From Nocardia brasiliensis NBRC 14402 (GTDB taxonomy: Bacteria; Actinomycetota; Actinomycetes; Mycobacteriales; Mycobacteriaceae): a stretch of 64,000 nucleotides of DNA. Below are positions 25,033 through 34,587 of the stretch, one piece after another. Under the pieces are notes generated by a model. It did not search any database. It worked only from the letters and a program-made list of their open reading frames with translations, and had not been told where the DNA came from. Location of the stretch: the NCBI RefSeq assembly GCF_000308475.2, contig NZ_BAFT02000057.1, forward strand, positions 1-64,000, given 5' to 3'. The stretch's first letter is position 1; the number at the start of each line of letters is the position of its first letter. A program made the translations under genes and the position numbers.

Positions 25033-26054
25033 GGAACCGGATCCGCAGGATGGCCGGACGCGTCCGGCTACCCCGCAATCGGCTGCTGTGGCTGGGCTTG
25101 CTCGCCGCCGGATCGGTGCTCCTGCTGCTCGTCGGCTCCAGCGCGTTGTCCCAGGCCAGACTGGGGGACCGGACGATTCAGGCCGAGTTCGCGCAGGCGG
25201 CCGGGTTGCGCGCGGGCGCGTCGGTGGACGTCTCCGGCATCGAGGTCGGTTCGGTGCGCGCGGTGCGGCTCGACGGCGCGAAGGTCGTGGTGGATCTGCG
25301 GGTGCGCAGCGATATCCGGCTCGGTCCCGATGCGCGCGCGGCGATCAAGATGACGACCATCCTCGGCAAGTTGCATGTCGAGCTGGTGCCTGGAAACGGA
25401 AAAGGACTGCCGGGCAACCGGATCCCGATCGCCAACACCACGGTGCCGTACAACCTCGGCAAGGTCATCCGTGATCCGGTGTACAAGTCGTCGTTCGAGC
25501 GCATCGAGCGGATCGATCCGGACAAGCTGCGCCAGTCGCTCGACCTGCTCACCCGGCAGATGGGCGATTCGCCGCAGCTCACCGTCGAGGCGTTGAACAG
25601 CATCGGCGCGCTCGCCAAGGTGATCAACGATCGCCGCGACGAGGTCGATGTGCTGCTGAAGAGCATGGACCAGGTGGCACAGCTGGTTTCGGACAACCGC
25701 AACAGCGTGCTGCTGTTGCTCACCCGGGGCGAGGCGATCGGCAATGCGGTGGCGCAGCGCCAGCAACTGCTGAAGTCCTTGCTGGACAACGTCGCCGAGC
25801 TCTCGCGGCTGCTGCAGGAGATGGGGCTGGAGAACAACGATCAACTCGGCCCGCTGATCCAGAGCCTGAACACCATGTCCGAGGGCTTGGAGAAGAACCG
25901 GGACAACCTCGACTCGCTCTACGAAATCATGCCGGTCGCCCTGCGGCAGTTCAACAATGCGCTCGGCAACGGCCCCTACGGCGACGTGTGGGCGCCGTGG
26001 GTCTTCCCGGACAACTGGCTGTGCTTCGCCGGTGCGGTACAGGGGTGTAACTGA
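25029..26054 (+). CDS. MCE family protein MceC
   Basis: A 341-residue Mce protein: N-terminal basic stretch, membrane helix (LLWLGLLAAGSVLLLLVGS), MCE domain (AGLRAGASVDVSGIEVGSVR), and a helical region rich in coiled-coil-like heptads. It overlaps mceB by ATGA. An in-frame GTG six bases upstream is an alternative start. Ends with WLCFAGAVQGCN. Confidence 0.92.
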   Translation: MRNRIRRMAGRVRLPRNRLLWLGLLAAGSVLLLLVGSSALSQARLGDRTIQAEFAQAAGLRAGASVDVSGIEVGSVRAVRLDGAKVVVDLRVRSDIRLGPDARAAIKMTTILGKLHVELVPGNGKGLPGNRIPIANTTVPYNLGKVIRDPVYKSSFERIERIDPDKLRQSLDLLTRQMGDSPQLTVEALNSIGALAKVINDRRDEVDVLLKSMDQVAQLVSDNRNSVLLLLTRGEAIGNAVAQRQQLLKSLLDNVAELSRLLQEMGLENNDQLGPLIQSLNTMSEGLEKNRDNLDSLYEIMPVALRQFNNALGNGPYGDVWAPWVFPDNWLCFAGAVQGCN

Positions 26055-27154
26055 TGAAAATGAGTACTTTCGGCAAAACGGCGGTGCTGTGCTGGATCGC
26101 CGCGATCGCGTCCGGTTGCTCGCTGCTGCCGGACAGCCTGTCCGGGCTACCGGACCAGTATCTCGGCGAACATCTGCGGATCAGCGCCGATTTCGAGAAC
26201 GTGGCCGGCCTCTACGCGGGTAACGACGTCGCGATTCTCGGTGTTCCGGTCGGCCGGGTCGACACGGTGACCGCGCGGGGCAGCTATGTCGAGGTCACCA
26301 TGTCCATCGACAAGAACGTCAAGGTGCCCGCGGATGCCATTGCGGCGCTGGTCTCCCCGCAGCTGATCACCAACCGCCACGTCGAGCTGGCCCCCGCGTA
26401 CGAAGGCAGCGGACCGGTGCTGGCCGACGGGGCGCACATCCCGCTCGAGCACACCAGGACCCCGGTCGAACTCGACCGCATCCTGGACAATTTCGACCAG
26501 CTCGGCAAGGCGCTGAAGGGGGACAACGAGACCGGGCCGATGGCGAGCCGGGTGCTGTTCCCGCTGCTGGACGGCAACGGCGACAAACTGCGGCAGACGC
26601 TGGACGCGATGTCGGCCGCCTTCGAGGTCAGCCTGGCCAACGGCGACCAGATCTCCAACACCATCGTGAAACTCAACGAGATCACCCAGATCATCGCTGA
26701 GAACGACCAGACGGTGCGGGATTTCAGCGGGCGGCTGACCGAGCTGGTCGAGTTGATGGGCGCGCAGGCGCCGGGTCTGCAGGCGGTACTGACCCAGCTG
26801 AACGACTTCGTCACCAACACCTCCACCGTGGTCGGCGCGAACCGGGAACAATTGCTCGGCGCGCTGACCCGGTTCACCGCGCTCACCGGGCAGATGCGCG
26901 CCAACGCCCGCTCGGTCACCGAGATCGCCGACGTCACACCGCTGTTCTTCCAGAATCTGGACAACGCGACCAGCAAAGAACACCAGGCGCTGCGGCTGCA
27001 CGGCCTTTTGGACAAGGCGGTGCTCGACGGTGAGGCGCTGTCGGTGTTCTGCGAGCGGGTGCAGATGCGCCTGGATGGCTGTCGCACCGGCAAGATCCAG
27101 GACTTCGGCCCGGACTTCGGGCTCACCGCCGCGCTGCTGGGACTCACGAAATGA
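26054..27154 (+). CDS. MCE family protein MceD, predicted lipoprotein
   Basis: A 366-residue Mce protein, fourth in the array. The signal sequence ends in a lipobox, IASGC with Cys22, so it may be lipid-anchored; in mycobacterial operons the lipoprotein is usually only the E subunit. The MCE domain starts at about residue 43 (FENVAGLYAGNDVAILGVPV). The stop of mceC and the ATG share one base (TGATG). Confidence 0.92.
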   Translation: MKMSTFGKTAVLCWIAAIASGCSLLPDSLSGLPDQYLGEHLRISADFENVAGLYAGNDVAILGVPVGRVDTVTARGSYVEVTMSIDKNVKVPADAIAALVSPQLITNRHVELAPAYEGSGPVLADGAHIPLEHTRTPVELDRILDNFDQLGKALKGDNETGPMASRVLFPLLDGNGDKLRQTLDAMSAAFEVSLANGDQISNTIVKLNEITQIIAENDQTVRDFSGRLTELVELMGAQAPGLQAVLTQLNDFVTNTSTVVGANREQLLGALTRFTALTGQMRANARSVTEIADVTPLFFQNLDNATSKEHQALRLHGLLDKAVLDGEALSVFCERVQMRLDGCRTGKIQDFGPDFGLTAALLGLTK

Positions 27155-28233
27155 GCAGGCGGGCGCTGGCCGCGCTGGCGGCGGCGGGCGTGCTCGCGGG
27201 CAGCGCGGGCTGTGCGGTGACGGTGGACAACGTGCCGTTGCCCAAGCCCGGCATCGGCGGTCCCGGCTACACCCTGCACGCGATATTCCGGGACGCGCTG
27301 AATCTGCCCGCGAACGCGCACGTCAAGATCGGCGGCACCGATATCGGCATGGTCTCCGCGATCAGCACCACCAACTTCCTGGCCGACGTGGAAATGCAGA
27401 TCCGCCAGGACATTCAGCTGCCGCGCGGTACCACCGCCGAGTTGCGGCAGGCCACCCCGCTCGGCGACATGTTCGTCGCGATGACTTTGCCGTCGAAGCA
27501 GGACAGCGCCGAACTGCTGCGCCCGGGCGACACCATCGCGCCCGAGCACACTGCGACCGGTGCCTCGGTCGAGCAGCTGATGATGTCGATTTCATTGCTG
27601 CTCAACGGTGGTGGACTCAACCAGGCCGCCCGGATCACCAGCGAGATGAACTCCATGTTCGGCGGCCGCGCCCCGGAACTGTCGCATCTGATCACCGAGC
27701 TGACCGACGTGCTGAGCGCCCTCAACCGGCGCACCGCCGACGTCGACAGCGTGCTGACCGGCATGTCCACGCTGACCGGCGAATTGGCCAGGCGCAAGCA
27801 GGAATTGGGCGCTGCCGCGGATACGTTCCCGCCACTGATCGGACTGGTGGCCGAGAACAACAAGGCCATCGCCGATCTCACGGCGAAGATCTCGGTGACC
27901 ATGGCCGCGCTCGGTGACTTCACCGACACCACCGGCCCGGATTTCCTCACCCTGTTCGACAGCATCCAGCGGCTGATGTCCGGATTCGCGCAGATGGGCG
28001 ACGATCTCGCGGGCACGCTGGACGGACTGCACGCGGTCTATCCCTCGGTCATGGCCAGCCTGGACGGTCCGACGCTGGCCGTCGCGGCCACCGTCTCGTA
28101 CCTGAGCGTCGGCGCACTGACCGACCCGAAGGGCAGCCGGGCACCCGAACTAGGTGACGTACCCGCCTTCATCGGCAGTCTGGCCCAGGTGCTGGAGAAG
28201 GTGCTCGGCCGGCTGCAAGGCGGTACGCGATGA
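27151..28233 (+). CDS. MCE family protein MceE, lipoprotein (LprK-like)
   Basis: A 360-residue Mce protein with a lipoprotein signal ending AGSAGC (Cys21) and a mature start AVTVDNVPLPKPG, the PxPG pattern typical of MceE/LprK. MCE domain at about 42-125 (ALNLPANAHVKIGGTDIGMV). Lipidation would anchor the complex at the outer leaflet of the cell membrane. It overlaps mceD by four bases. Confidence 0.93.
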   Translation: MSRRALAALAAAGVLAGSAGCAVTVDNVPLPKPGIGGPGYTLHAIFRDALNLPANAHVKIGGTDIGMVSAISTTNFLADVEMQIRQDIQLPRGTTAELRQATPLGDMFVAMTLPSKQDSAELLRPGDTIAPEHTATGASVEQLMMSISLLLNGGGLNQAARITSEMNSMFGGRAPELSHLITELTDVLSALNRRTADVDSVLTGMSTLTGELARRKQELGAAADTFPPLIGLVAENNKAIADLTAKISVTMAALGDFTDTTGPDFLTLFDSIQRLMSGFAQMGDDLAGTLDGLHAVYPSVMASLDGPTLAVAATVSYLSVGALTDPKGSRAPELGDVPAFIGSLAQVLEKVLGRLQGGTR

Positions 28234-29408
28234 CCATTCCGTTGTGGCAGTGGCTGGTTCGCCATCGCATCGCGGTGGCCAATCTCGGCTTGGTCCTGGT
28301 GCTGCTGGTCGGTGCCGCCTACCTCGGGGCGGCGGTGCTGCGCATCAACCTGCTGCCGAACACCTATACGGTGCGGGTGGAGTTGCAGAACTCCGGCGGG
28401 CTCGCGGCGAACAACGATGTCAGCTTCCGCGGTGTCCGGGTCGGCCGGGTCGCCGAGGTGCGCATCTCGGGTGACGGCGTCGCCGCGATCGCCGAAATCG
28501 ACAAGGGCGCACGGATTCCGGTCGGCGGCACGGTGGCCGTGGGCCGGCTGTCCGCGGCCGGGGAGCAGTATCTCGACTTCCGGCCCGATACCGACAGCGG
28601 ACCTTATCTCGGCGACGGCGCGGTGGTCGACCGGGCGCGGACCACCGTTCCGGTGACGGTGCAGTCGGTGCTGTCGAGCATGAGCGGACTGATCGGCGGC
28701 CTGAACCCGGCGCGCTTGAACGTGATCGTCGATGAACTGGACAAGGCGCTGGCCGGCGGACCGGATCGGTTGCGCAACATGATCTCCGGGATCAGCCGGG
28801 CGATGGCCGGGCTCACGGATCTACTACCGCAGACCAGGCAGCTCATCGAGAACCTGCAGGTGATCGCGGAGACGACATCGCACGCGCAACCCGACCTGAG
28901 CACCCTCACCACCGGGTCCAGCGCGCTGTTCCAGCAGCTCAGCGCCGCCGACGCCGAGGTGCGCAAGTTCCTCGAGCTCGGACCGGGTCAGCTCGCCACG
29001 CTCGGCGGCATCGTGCGCGATACCGAGGATCCGGTGACCAACCTGGTCACCAACTTCGTCGCGATCACCAAGGCGGCCAAGCTGCGCGCGCCCGCCATCG
29101 CCGCGCTGTTCCCCGCGCTGCGCGCGGGGTCCGCGGCGATCGGTGTGCCCGCCCACGACAACGCCTATCACACCCTGATCGACCCGTGGCCCCGGCCGAG
29201 CTGTGACTACGGCACCGTGCCGGTGGTCCCGACGACGAAGACCGTGGACACCAGGGTGCGGCTCTACAACTACTGCACCACCGACAACCCGGCGTTGCAG
29301 GTTCGCGGCTCCGCGAACGCGCCACGACCGAATGTGCCGGACAACGGCTCGGGTCCGCCTCCCGGCGTCACCGGTGACGAGCTGTCCCGTCCGGCACCTG
29401 GGAGATAG
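28230..29408 (+). CDS. MCE family protein MceF
   Basis: A 392-residue Mce protein with one N-terminal membrane helix (ANLGLVLVLLVGAAYLGAAV), the segment LRINLLPNTYTVRVEL typical of F subunits, and the MCE domain (SGGLAANNDVSFRGVRVGRV). Closing subunit of the hexamer genes. It overlaps mceE by four bases and is followed after 11 bp by the Mce-associated gene. Confidence 0.93.
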   Translation: MTIPLWQWLVRHRIAVANLGLVLVLLVGAAYLGAAVLRINLLPNTYTVRVELQNSGGLAANNDVSFRGVRVGRVAEVRISGDGVAAIAEIDKGARIPVGGTVAVGRLSAAGEQYLDFRPDTDSGPYLGDGAVVDRARTTVPVTVQSVLSSMSGLIGGLNPARLNVIVDELDKALAGGPDRLRNMISGISRAMAGLTDLLPQTRQLIENLQVIAETTSHAQPDLSTLTTGSSALFQQLSAADAEVRKFLELGPGQLATLGGIVRDTEDPVTNLVTNFVAITKAAKLRAPAIAALFPALRAGSAAIGVPAHDNAYHTLIDPWPRPSCDYGTVPVVPTTKTVDTRVRLYNYCTTDNPALQVRGSANAPRPNVPDNGSGPPPGVTGDELSRPAPGR

Positions 29409-29419
29409 GAGCTCAACCG

Positions 29420-30025
29420 ATGTCCGATAGCGATACGGCTGAAGAGTCGAGTGCTGTTACGCCCGAGGAGGTTTCGACCGAGGCGATGGCTGCCGAGCCG
29501 AAACGACGGCGGTTCGGCCGGTCCGGGCGGCTCGCCCTCGAGCTGACGGCGGCGGTACTGCTCTGTGCCGCGGTTGTTTCGAGCGTCGTCTTCTTCGTCC
29601 AGAACCGGGGCAACAAGGCCGTGCTCGAGGCCAACGCCGACGCGCGGGCCGCCGCGTGTGCCTACGCCCCGGTCCTCGCGGACTACGACGCCAAACAGCT
29701 CGACCCGTATTTCGCGGCGGTGCTGGCCGGGGCGACCGGTGACTGGAAGAAGCAATTCGACAGCACCAGCAGGGAATTGCGCGAGGTGCTGACACAGGGC
29801 GAGGTCGTGTCCAAGGTGAACGACGTGCAGTGCGCGGTCAAGACCGGCGACGAGAACTCCGCCGAGGCGATCGTGGTGATCGGGCAGACCATCACCAGCA
29901 TGGGCACGCAGGGCAAGCCCGCGCCGGGTCAGCTGTCCATGGTCATGCGCCTGGAAAAGGTCGACGGGCACTGGCTGGTGAACAACGTCAACTCGCCGTT
30001 GGCCCCGCCACCGGCGCGGCCGTAG
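29420..30025 (+). CDS. Mce-associated membrane protein (Mam)
   Basis: A 201-residue protein with a charged N-terminus, one membrane helix at about 35-56 (ALELTAAVLLCAAVVSSVVF), and an extracytoplasmic NTF2-like domain (ACAYAPVLADYDAKQLDPYF, GHWLVNNVNSP). This is the standard Mce-associated (Mam) architecture, thought to stabilise the complex. A GATAGGAG site precedes the start. Its stop touches the stop of the convergent double-TetR gene at 30026. Confidence 0.88.
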   Translation: MSDSDTAEESSAVTPEEVSTEAMAAEPKRRRFGRSGRLALELTAAVLLCAAVVSSVVFFVQNRGNKAVLEANADARAAACAYAPVLADYDAKQLDPYFAAVLAGATGDWKKQFDSTSRELREVLTQGEVVSKVNDVQCAVKTGDENSAEAIVVIGQTITSMGTQGKPAPGQLSMVMRLEKVDGHWLVNNVNSPLAPPPARP

Positions 30026-31270
30026 TCAGCCGGATTCGTTGCCGAACAAGACGACTCGCATCAATTGCCCGACCCGCTGCTGCGAGCAGCACGGGTCGTC
30101 GGAGCCGAAGCGCTGACCCAGATCGACCACCAGCGCCAGCGCCGTGTGCACCAGCAGCCGTGCTTCGGCGGGCGACAGCTCGGGACGCAGACCGACGAGC
30201 AACTTCGCCCATTCCTCGACGTTGAGTCGCTGGATGTTGCGCAGCACCGTCCGCTCGTCCGCGGGCACATTGCTGATCTCGGCGTAGTACACGAAGGTCA
30301 GCTCGCGTTCGGCGAACGATCCCGCGACGTACAGCTCGATCAGCGTTGTCAGCGCCTGTCGTGGACTGTCCGCCGCGGCGACGGCCGGGCCGATCGCGGC
30401 CGAAACCCGTTCCGCGGCACGGCGGAACGCAGCCGCGAGGATATCGCCCTTGCCGCGGTAGAAGCGGTATACCGCCGACGACGCGGGCAAGCCGGCGGCG
30501 GTGGCGATGTCCTCCACGCTGACGTTCGGGTACCCGCGTTCGTGGAACAACTCGACGGCGCGGACGAGCAGCAACTCGTGCTTGAAGGTGAGTGGAATCT
30601 CCACTGCCGCAGCGGGTTGCTGCTGATCGGTGATCTCGGGCAGCGTGCATGCCGCGATCGCCCGGCAGGCGGTGCCGAGCAGGGCGTGCAACGCGCGCGC
30701 CGGCAGCGACACGTGGTGATCGCCGATGCTGCTGAGCGCGCTCAGGACGGCGGCGGACAGCACCGCGCTGTCGGGCTTGCCGAGTTCTGGCCTGGTCGCC
30801 GCGATCAGGGCCTTCAACCGCGAATTCACCAGGGCCAGTTGGTCATCGAGGATCGCGGCGTCCTCGTCCTCGAGGTAGCGGCGCTGCCAGCGCAGCAACG
30901 CGGCGCTGCGCCGGTTCGTGATCGACGAGGCGATCAGCGCGTCGATGACCTGCTCGAGCCGGGCGGTGGCGGACAGCTGCCGTGCGGTGTCGGGCAGTTG
31001 CACCGCGGTCGCGCTGAGCGTGCCGAGTCGCAGCGCTTCCTCGCGGAACAGCGCGTATTTGCTGGGGTAGTGGCGATACAGCGCGGCGGAGCTGATGTCG
31101 AGCCGGGAGGCGATGTCCTCCATGCTCACGCCGTGATAGCCGAGCGATCCGAACGCCTCGGCGGAGACCGCCGCGATCTGTGCGCGGCGATCGCGGGGTC
31201 TGCGCCGGATCGCTCGCGTCGGCGTCCCGTCGGCCGCCTTGTCCGCAGCGCGGCGTTCTTGGGCACCCAT
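30026..31270 (-). CDS. Double TetR-domain regulator, Mce3R-like (copy 1)
   Basis: A 414-residue protein with two complete TetR HTH domains: residues about 24-75 (AEAFGSLGYHGVSMEDIASR, SSAALYRHYPSKYALFREEA) and about 230-280 (RAVELFHERGYPNVSVEDIA, SAVYRFYRGKGDILAAAFRR). Each is followed by a helical domain. Two fused TetR units are the known design of mycobacterial Mce3R, which represses the mce3 operon and lipid-metabolism genes. It is convergent with the mce operon here, not divergent. A paralogue of the same design lies 147 bp upstream. It is probably autoregulated and may control the mce operon; this is inference. Confidence 0.87.
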   Translation of the reverse strand: MGAQERRAADKAADGTPTRAIRRRPRDRRAQIAAVSAEAFGSLGYHGVSMEDIASRLDISSAALYRHYPSKYALFREEALRLGTLSATAVQLPDTARQLSATARLEQVIDALIASSITNRRSAALLRWQRRYLEDEDAAILDDQLALVNSRLKALIAATRPELGKPDSAVLSAAVLSALSSIGDHHVSLPARALHALLGTACRAIAACTLPEITDQQQPAAAVEIPLTFKHELLLVRAVELFHERGYPNVSVEDIATAAGLPASSAVYRFYRGKGDILAAAFRRAAERVSAAIGPAVAAADSPRQALTTLIELYVAGSFAERELTFVYYAEISNVPADERTVLRNIQRLNVEEWAKLLVGLRPELSPAEARLLVHTALALVVDLGQRFGSDDPCCSQQRVGQLMRVVLFGNESG

Positions 31271-31417
31271 GCCGCGATGGTAGCCGAACCCGATGACGAA
31301 TCTGAACAGAAGATCACAATGAACGCGGATTTTCGGGACTTCACCTAGGGATACGTATCGCAGACCGTCCAGAATTTCCGTTAACTTATGCGACCGGTTG
31401 GTCCGCTGGGCAGCGGC

Positions 31418-32671
31418 TCATGCGGTCGCGGGGCGCCCGAACAGAACCACCTGCATCAGCAGTCGCACCCGCTCCTGAGCCGCCATGGGCTCGTTGCCGA
31501 ACGCCCGTCCGAGATCGACCACCAGGGCGAACGCGGCGTGGATCAGGAAGCGCGCCTCGGCGGGCGACAACTCCGGGCGCACCTCGCGCAACAGCCGGGC
31601 CCACTCTTCGACGCTGAGCCGCTGGATGTTGCGCAGCACCGTGCGTTCCTCTGCCGGCACATGCTGGAACTCCGTGAAGTACACGTAGGTCAGCGCGCGC
31701 TCGGCGAACGACCCGGCCACGTACTGATCGATCAGAGCGGTCAGCGCGCCCTCCGGGCTGGCGGCGGTCGCCACCGCCGGGCCGACCGCACCCGAAACCC
31801 GTTCCGCGGCACGGCGAAACGCGGCGGCGAGCAGATCGCTCTTGCCGCGGTAGAACCGATACACCGCCGAGGCCGCGGACAATCCCGCCGCCGTGGCGAT
31901 GTCCTCCACGCTGACATTCGGGTAGCCGCGCTCGTGGAACAACTCCACCGCTTTGCGTAGCAGCAGTTCGTGTTTGAACGAATCCGGGATCTCCACCACC
32001 GGCTGCGGTTCGGCCGGCCGCACGGCGGGCAGGGTCAGTCCGACGATCGGCCGGCAGGCCGAACTCAACAGCCGGGCAAGAGATTTCATCGGCAGCGTGG
32101 CATGGTGATCCGCAATGCTGGTGATCGTGCTGAGCAGCGCCATGCGCAGCACCCGGGTGTCGTCCTCGGTCAGCTCCGGGCGCAGTTCGGCGAGCTGGTC
32201 GCCGAGCGCGCCGAGCACCGTGAGCTGCTGATCGCTCAGCGTGGTCAGATCCTCCGGTTCGAGATAGCGTCCTTCCCAGCGCACCAGGGTGATGGCGGTG
32301 CGGTTCTCGATCGTGACGGCGATGAGCGAGTCGAGCACCTGGCGCAGGCGCTGCTCGGGCGGCCAGGTAGCGGCCTCCTCGGGGAGCTGAACCGACTCGG
32401 TCATCGCCCGGCCCACCCGCAGCAACTCCTCGCGGAACAGCGCGTACTTGCTCGGGTAATGGCGGTACAGCGCGGCCGAGCTGATGCCGAGACCGGAGGC
32501 GATGTCCTCCATGCTCACGCCGTGGTAGCCCAGCGAGCCGAACGCGGCGGCCGAGGCCGCGGCGATCTGCGCCCGGCGATTCTTCGGCCTGCGCCGGATC
32601 TCCCGGGGTGCCGAGTCGCCGGTGCTCGCCTTACGCGCCGTACGGCGATTGTCGACACTCATGTCGGACAT
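31418..32671 (-). CDS. Double TetR-domain regulator, Mce3R-like (copy 2)
   Basis: A 417-residue paralogue of the neighbouring regulator, with near-identical HTH domains (AAAFGSLGYHGVSMEDIASG, SAALYRHYPSKYALFREELL and RKAVELFHERGYPNVSVEDI, SAVYRFYRGKSDLLAAAFRR) but divergent ligand regions, which implies different effectors. It follows the P450 gene by 41 bp on the same strand, so they may form an operon. Starts at 32671 (MSDMSVDNRR) or 32662 are both possible; the longer upstream extension looks non-coding. Confidence 0.85.
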   Translation of the reverse strand: MSDMSVDNRRTARKASTGDSAPREIRRRPKNRRAQIAAASAAAFGSLGYHGVSMEDIASGLGISSAALYRHYPSKYALFREELLRVGRAMTESVQLPEEAATWPPEQRLRQVLDSLIAVTIENRTAITLVRWEGRYLEPEDLTTLSDQQLTVLGALGDQLAELRPELTEDDTRVLRMALLSTITSIADHHATLPMKSLARLLSSACRPIVGLTLPAVRPAEPQPVVEIPDSFKHELLLRKAVELFHERGYPNVSVEDIATAAGLSAASAVYRFYRGKSDLLAAAFRRAAERVSGAVGPAVATAASPEGALTALIDQYVAGSFAERALTYVYFTEFQHVPAEERTVLRNIQRLSVEEWARLLREVRPELSPAEARFLIHAAFALVVDLGRAFGNEPMAAQERVRLLMQVVLFGRPATA

Positions 32672-32712
32672 CGTACTGATCTGCGCTGGTGGGAAAGGCC
32701 ATGCCTCGGTGC

Positions 32713-34053
32713 TCACCCGCGCGGCACGAGGACCAGCCGAGCCTTGCCCCGCGGGACCGTGGTGATGTTGCGGGTCTTGGCGCGCTCGGGCCCCGCGCCG
32801 GCGGGCCGGGTCAGCACATAGCGCAGGAGCGTTTCGCGCAGCACAGTGCTGCCCTCCATCAGCGAAAACCCGGCCCCGATGCAGCGGCGCGCGCCGCCGC
32901 CGAAGGGGAACCAGGTGTTCGGCGCGACCTCGCCGCCGAGAAAGCGATCCGGGCGGAAGGTCTCGACGTCCGGATAGTTGCCGGTGTTGCGATGCGCGAG
33001 CAGGATCGACGTGCAGACCACGGTGCCCGCGGGCAGGGCCTGACCGCCGATTGTCATGTCCCTGGTGAGTTTTCGGTTGGTGCCGTTGATGATCACGCGC
33101 CGGCGCATCGCCTCTTTCAGCACGGCTTCGAGGAACTTGTCGTCACCGGTCCGCGCGGCCTCGGCGGCCTCGTCCTGGATGGCGGGCTGGGCCGCGAGTT
33201 CGTACATCGCCCAGGCCAGGGCGGAGGCCGTCGTCTCGTGTCCGGCGAGCAGCAGCGTGATCAGCTGGTCGCGCAGCTCGGCGTCGGTGAGCGGGAGATC
33301 CTGGTCGTTATCGGTCCCCGCGTGCAGCAGCCGGGACAGCACATCGGTGCGTTGTGCCAGGTCGGGCGCTTGCCGGCGCGCCGCGATCTCCGCGTACAGC
33401 AGCGCGTCGACCTGGTGCACGTTGTGCGCGAACCGCTGCCACGGGCCGATCCGGCCGAGCAGCGCCGACTTGAAGCCGAGGAAGACCAGCGGATTGAGAT
33501 CGACGATGCGTTTCAGCCGCGGCGCCAGCTCGGCGCGGGTGCTCGCGTCGGACACCCCGAACACCACCCGCATGATCACCTCGAGCGTGAGCGCGTTCAT
33601 CCGGTCCAGCGTGATCAGCGTGGATCCCGGTGTCCACCGGTCGATTTCGGCCACCGTCAGCTCGGTGACGAGGTCGCGGTAGGAGCGCAGCGCCGAGCCG
33701 TTGAAGGCGGGCATCAGCAGCCGCCGGGCCCGTGCGTGCTCCTCCTCGTCGGTGAGCAACAGCGAATGCGGGCCCATGATGTGGCCGAGGATCTGATTGC
33801 CCTCGCCCGCGTGCAGGTCGCGCGGGTCACCCGCGAAGATCTCCCGGATGTGCTCGGGCCGGGAGAACACCACGAACCGCCGCGCGAACGGCGGGATCCG
33901 CATGGTGAAGACGTCGCCGTAACGCCGGGCCAGGGCGGGCAGAAAACGCTGCCGATCGGTCTGGAACAACACGCTCTGCACGAACGCGGGCAGCCGGGGC
34001 CCCGGCGGATAGCCGGCGGTCTCGGCCCGTTCGCGGACATCCTGTGCGGCCAC
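32713..34053 (-). CDS. Cytochrome P450
   Basis: A 446-residue heme monooxygenase. Motifs: I-helix oxygen-activating AGHETT at 270-275, ExxR at Glu314-Arg317 (KEAMR), PERF-like FRPDRF near 366-371, and heme loop FPFGGGARRCIGAG with Cys391 as the thiolate ligand. The PPGPRLP stretch near the N-terminus and the overall pattern resemble bacterial CYP110/CYP4-like families. A GTG start at 34053 is supported by GGAGG seven bases upstream; upstream residues look non-coding. Electron partners and substrate are unknown. Confidence 0.92.
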   Translation of the reverse strand: MAAQDVRERAETAGYPPGPRLPAFVQSVLFQTDRQRFLPALARRYGDVFTMRIPPFARRFVVFSRPEHIREIFAGDPRDLHAGEGNQILGHIMGPHSLLLTDEEEHARARRLLMPAFNGSALRSYRDLVTELTVAEIDRWTPGSTLITLDRMNALTLEVIMRVVFGVSDASTRAELAPRLKRIVDLNPLVFLGFKSALLGRIGPWQRFAHNVHQVDALLYAEIAARRQAPDLAQRTDVLSRLLHAGTDNDQDLPLTDAELRDQLITLLLAGHETTASALAWAMYELAAQPAIQDEAAEAARTGDDKFLEAVLKEAMRRRVIINGTNRKLTRDMTIGGQALPAGTVVCTSILLAHRNTGNYPDVETFRPDRFLGGEVAPNTWFPFGGGARRCIGAGFSLMEGSTVLRETLLRYVLTRPAGAGPERAKTRNITTVPRGKARLVLVPRG

Positions 34054-34587
34054 GCTGCCACCTCCTGCGGATTCGGGGCGAACTTCTCCTCGCCACGCTA
34101 GGAGATCGGCGTGGTCGAGTCCATGACCTGATCGGTAATCAACCGTACTTGACGCGGCTGCGCCGAAGGGCCATTCTGGCTTGGTCAGCACCTCGTTAAG
34201 CGAGGCTCCTGCGCGAACACAGGCCACTGATCCGACGACGTCGAGAGACGCCCAGGATCAGGACAGATCGCTTCGGACTAAGGGGTGATCCCAGGTGGCT
34301 TCCCGGATCGGGATACGTCGCGCAGTGCCGAAGCTCTGACGAGAGGGGTGCCCCCTCCGGCGTGGTGCCTGACCCCGAGATCAGCGACGCGCGCGCGTCA
34401 CGGCGGCAAGGAGGTGAGCGACACAGTGTCCGGCGATAGTCCGTATCCGAGTACCACTTCGGCACCCCATTCGCTCCCGGCCCGCTGCCGCCGGGTGATC
34501 GGCTGAGCCCCAAGCATTTTCGCGCAGGGCCCGGCCGCGCCCGAAAACGGTTGCGACGGTGGGTCGCTCGTACGAAAAGAGACCATC
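34054..34587. other. Intergenic region upstream of the P450, with a hairpin and no clear gene
   Basis: 534 bp without a recognised gene. It includes the P450 promoter region at its left. A short stem GAGGGG-tgc-CCCCTC lies at 34343-34357. AAGGAGG at 34409-34415 is followed at 34427 by a GTG opening a 26-codon frame, which could be a leader peptide but has no other support. No known riboswitch class was recognised. Confidence 0.45.

Noticed and set aside
34054..34587. A riboswitch (c-di-AMP or SAM type)
   Set aside because: GGGG-rich segments and a hairpin are present, but the conserved core of neither class could be matched.
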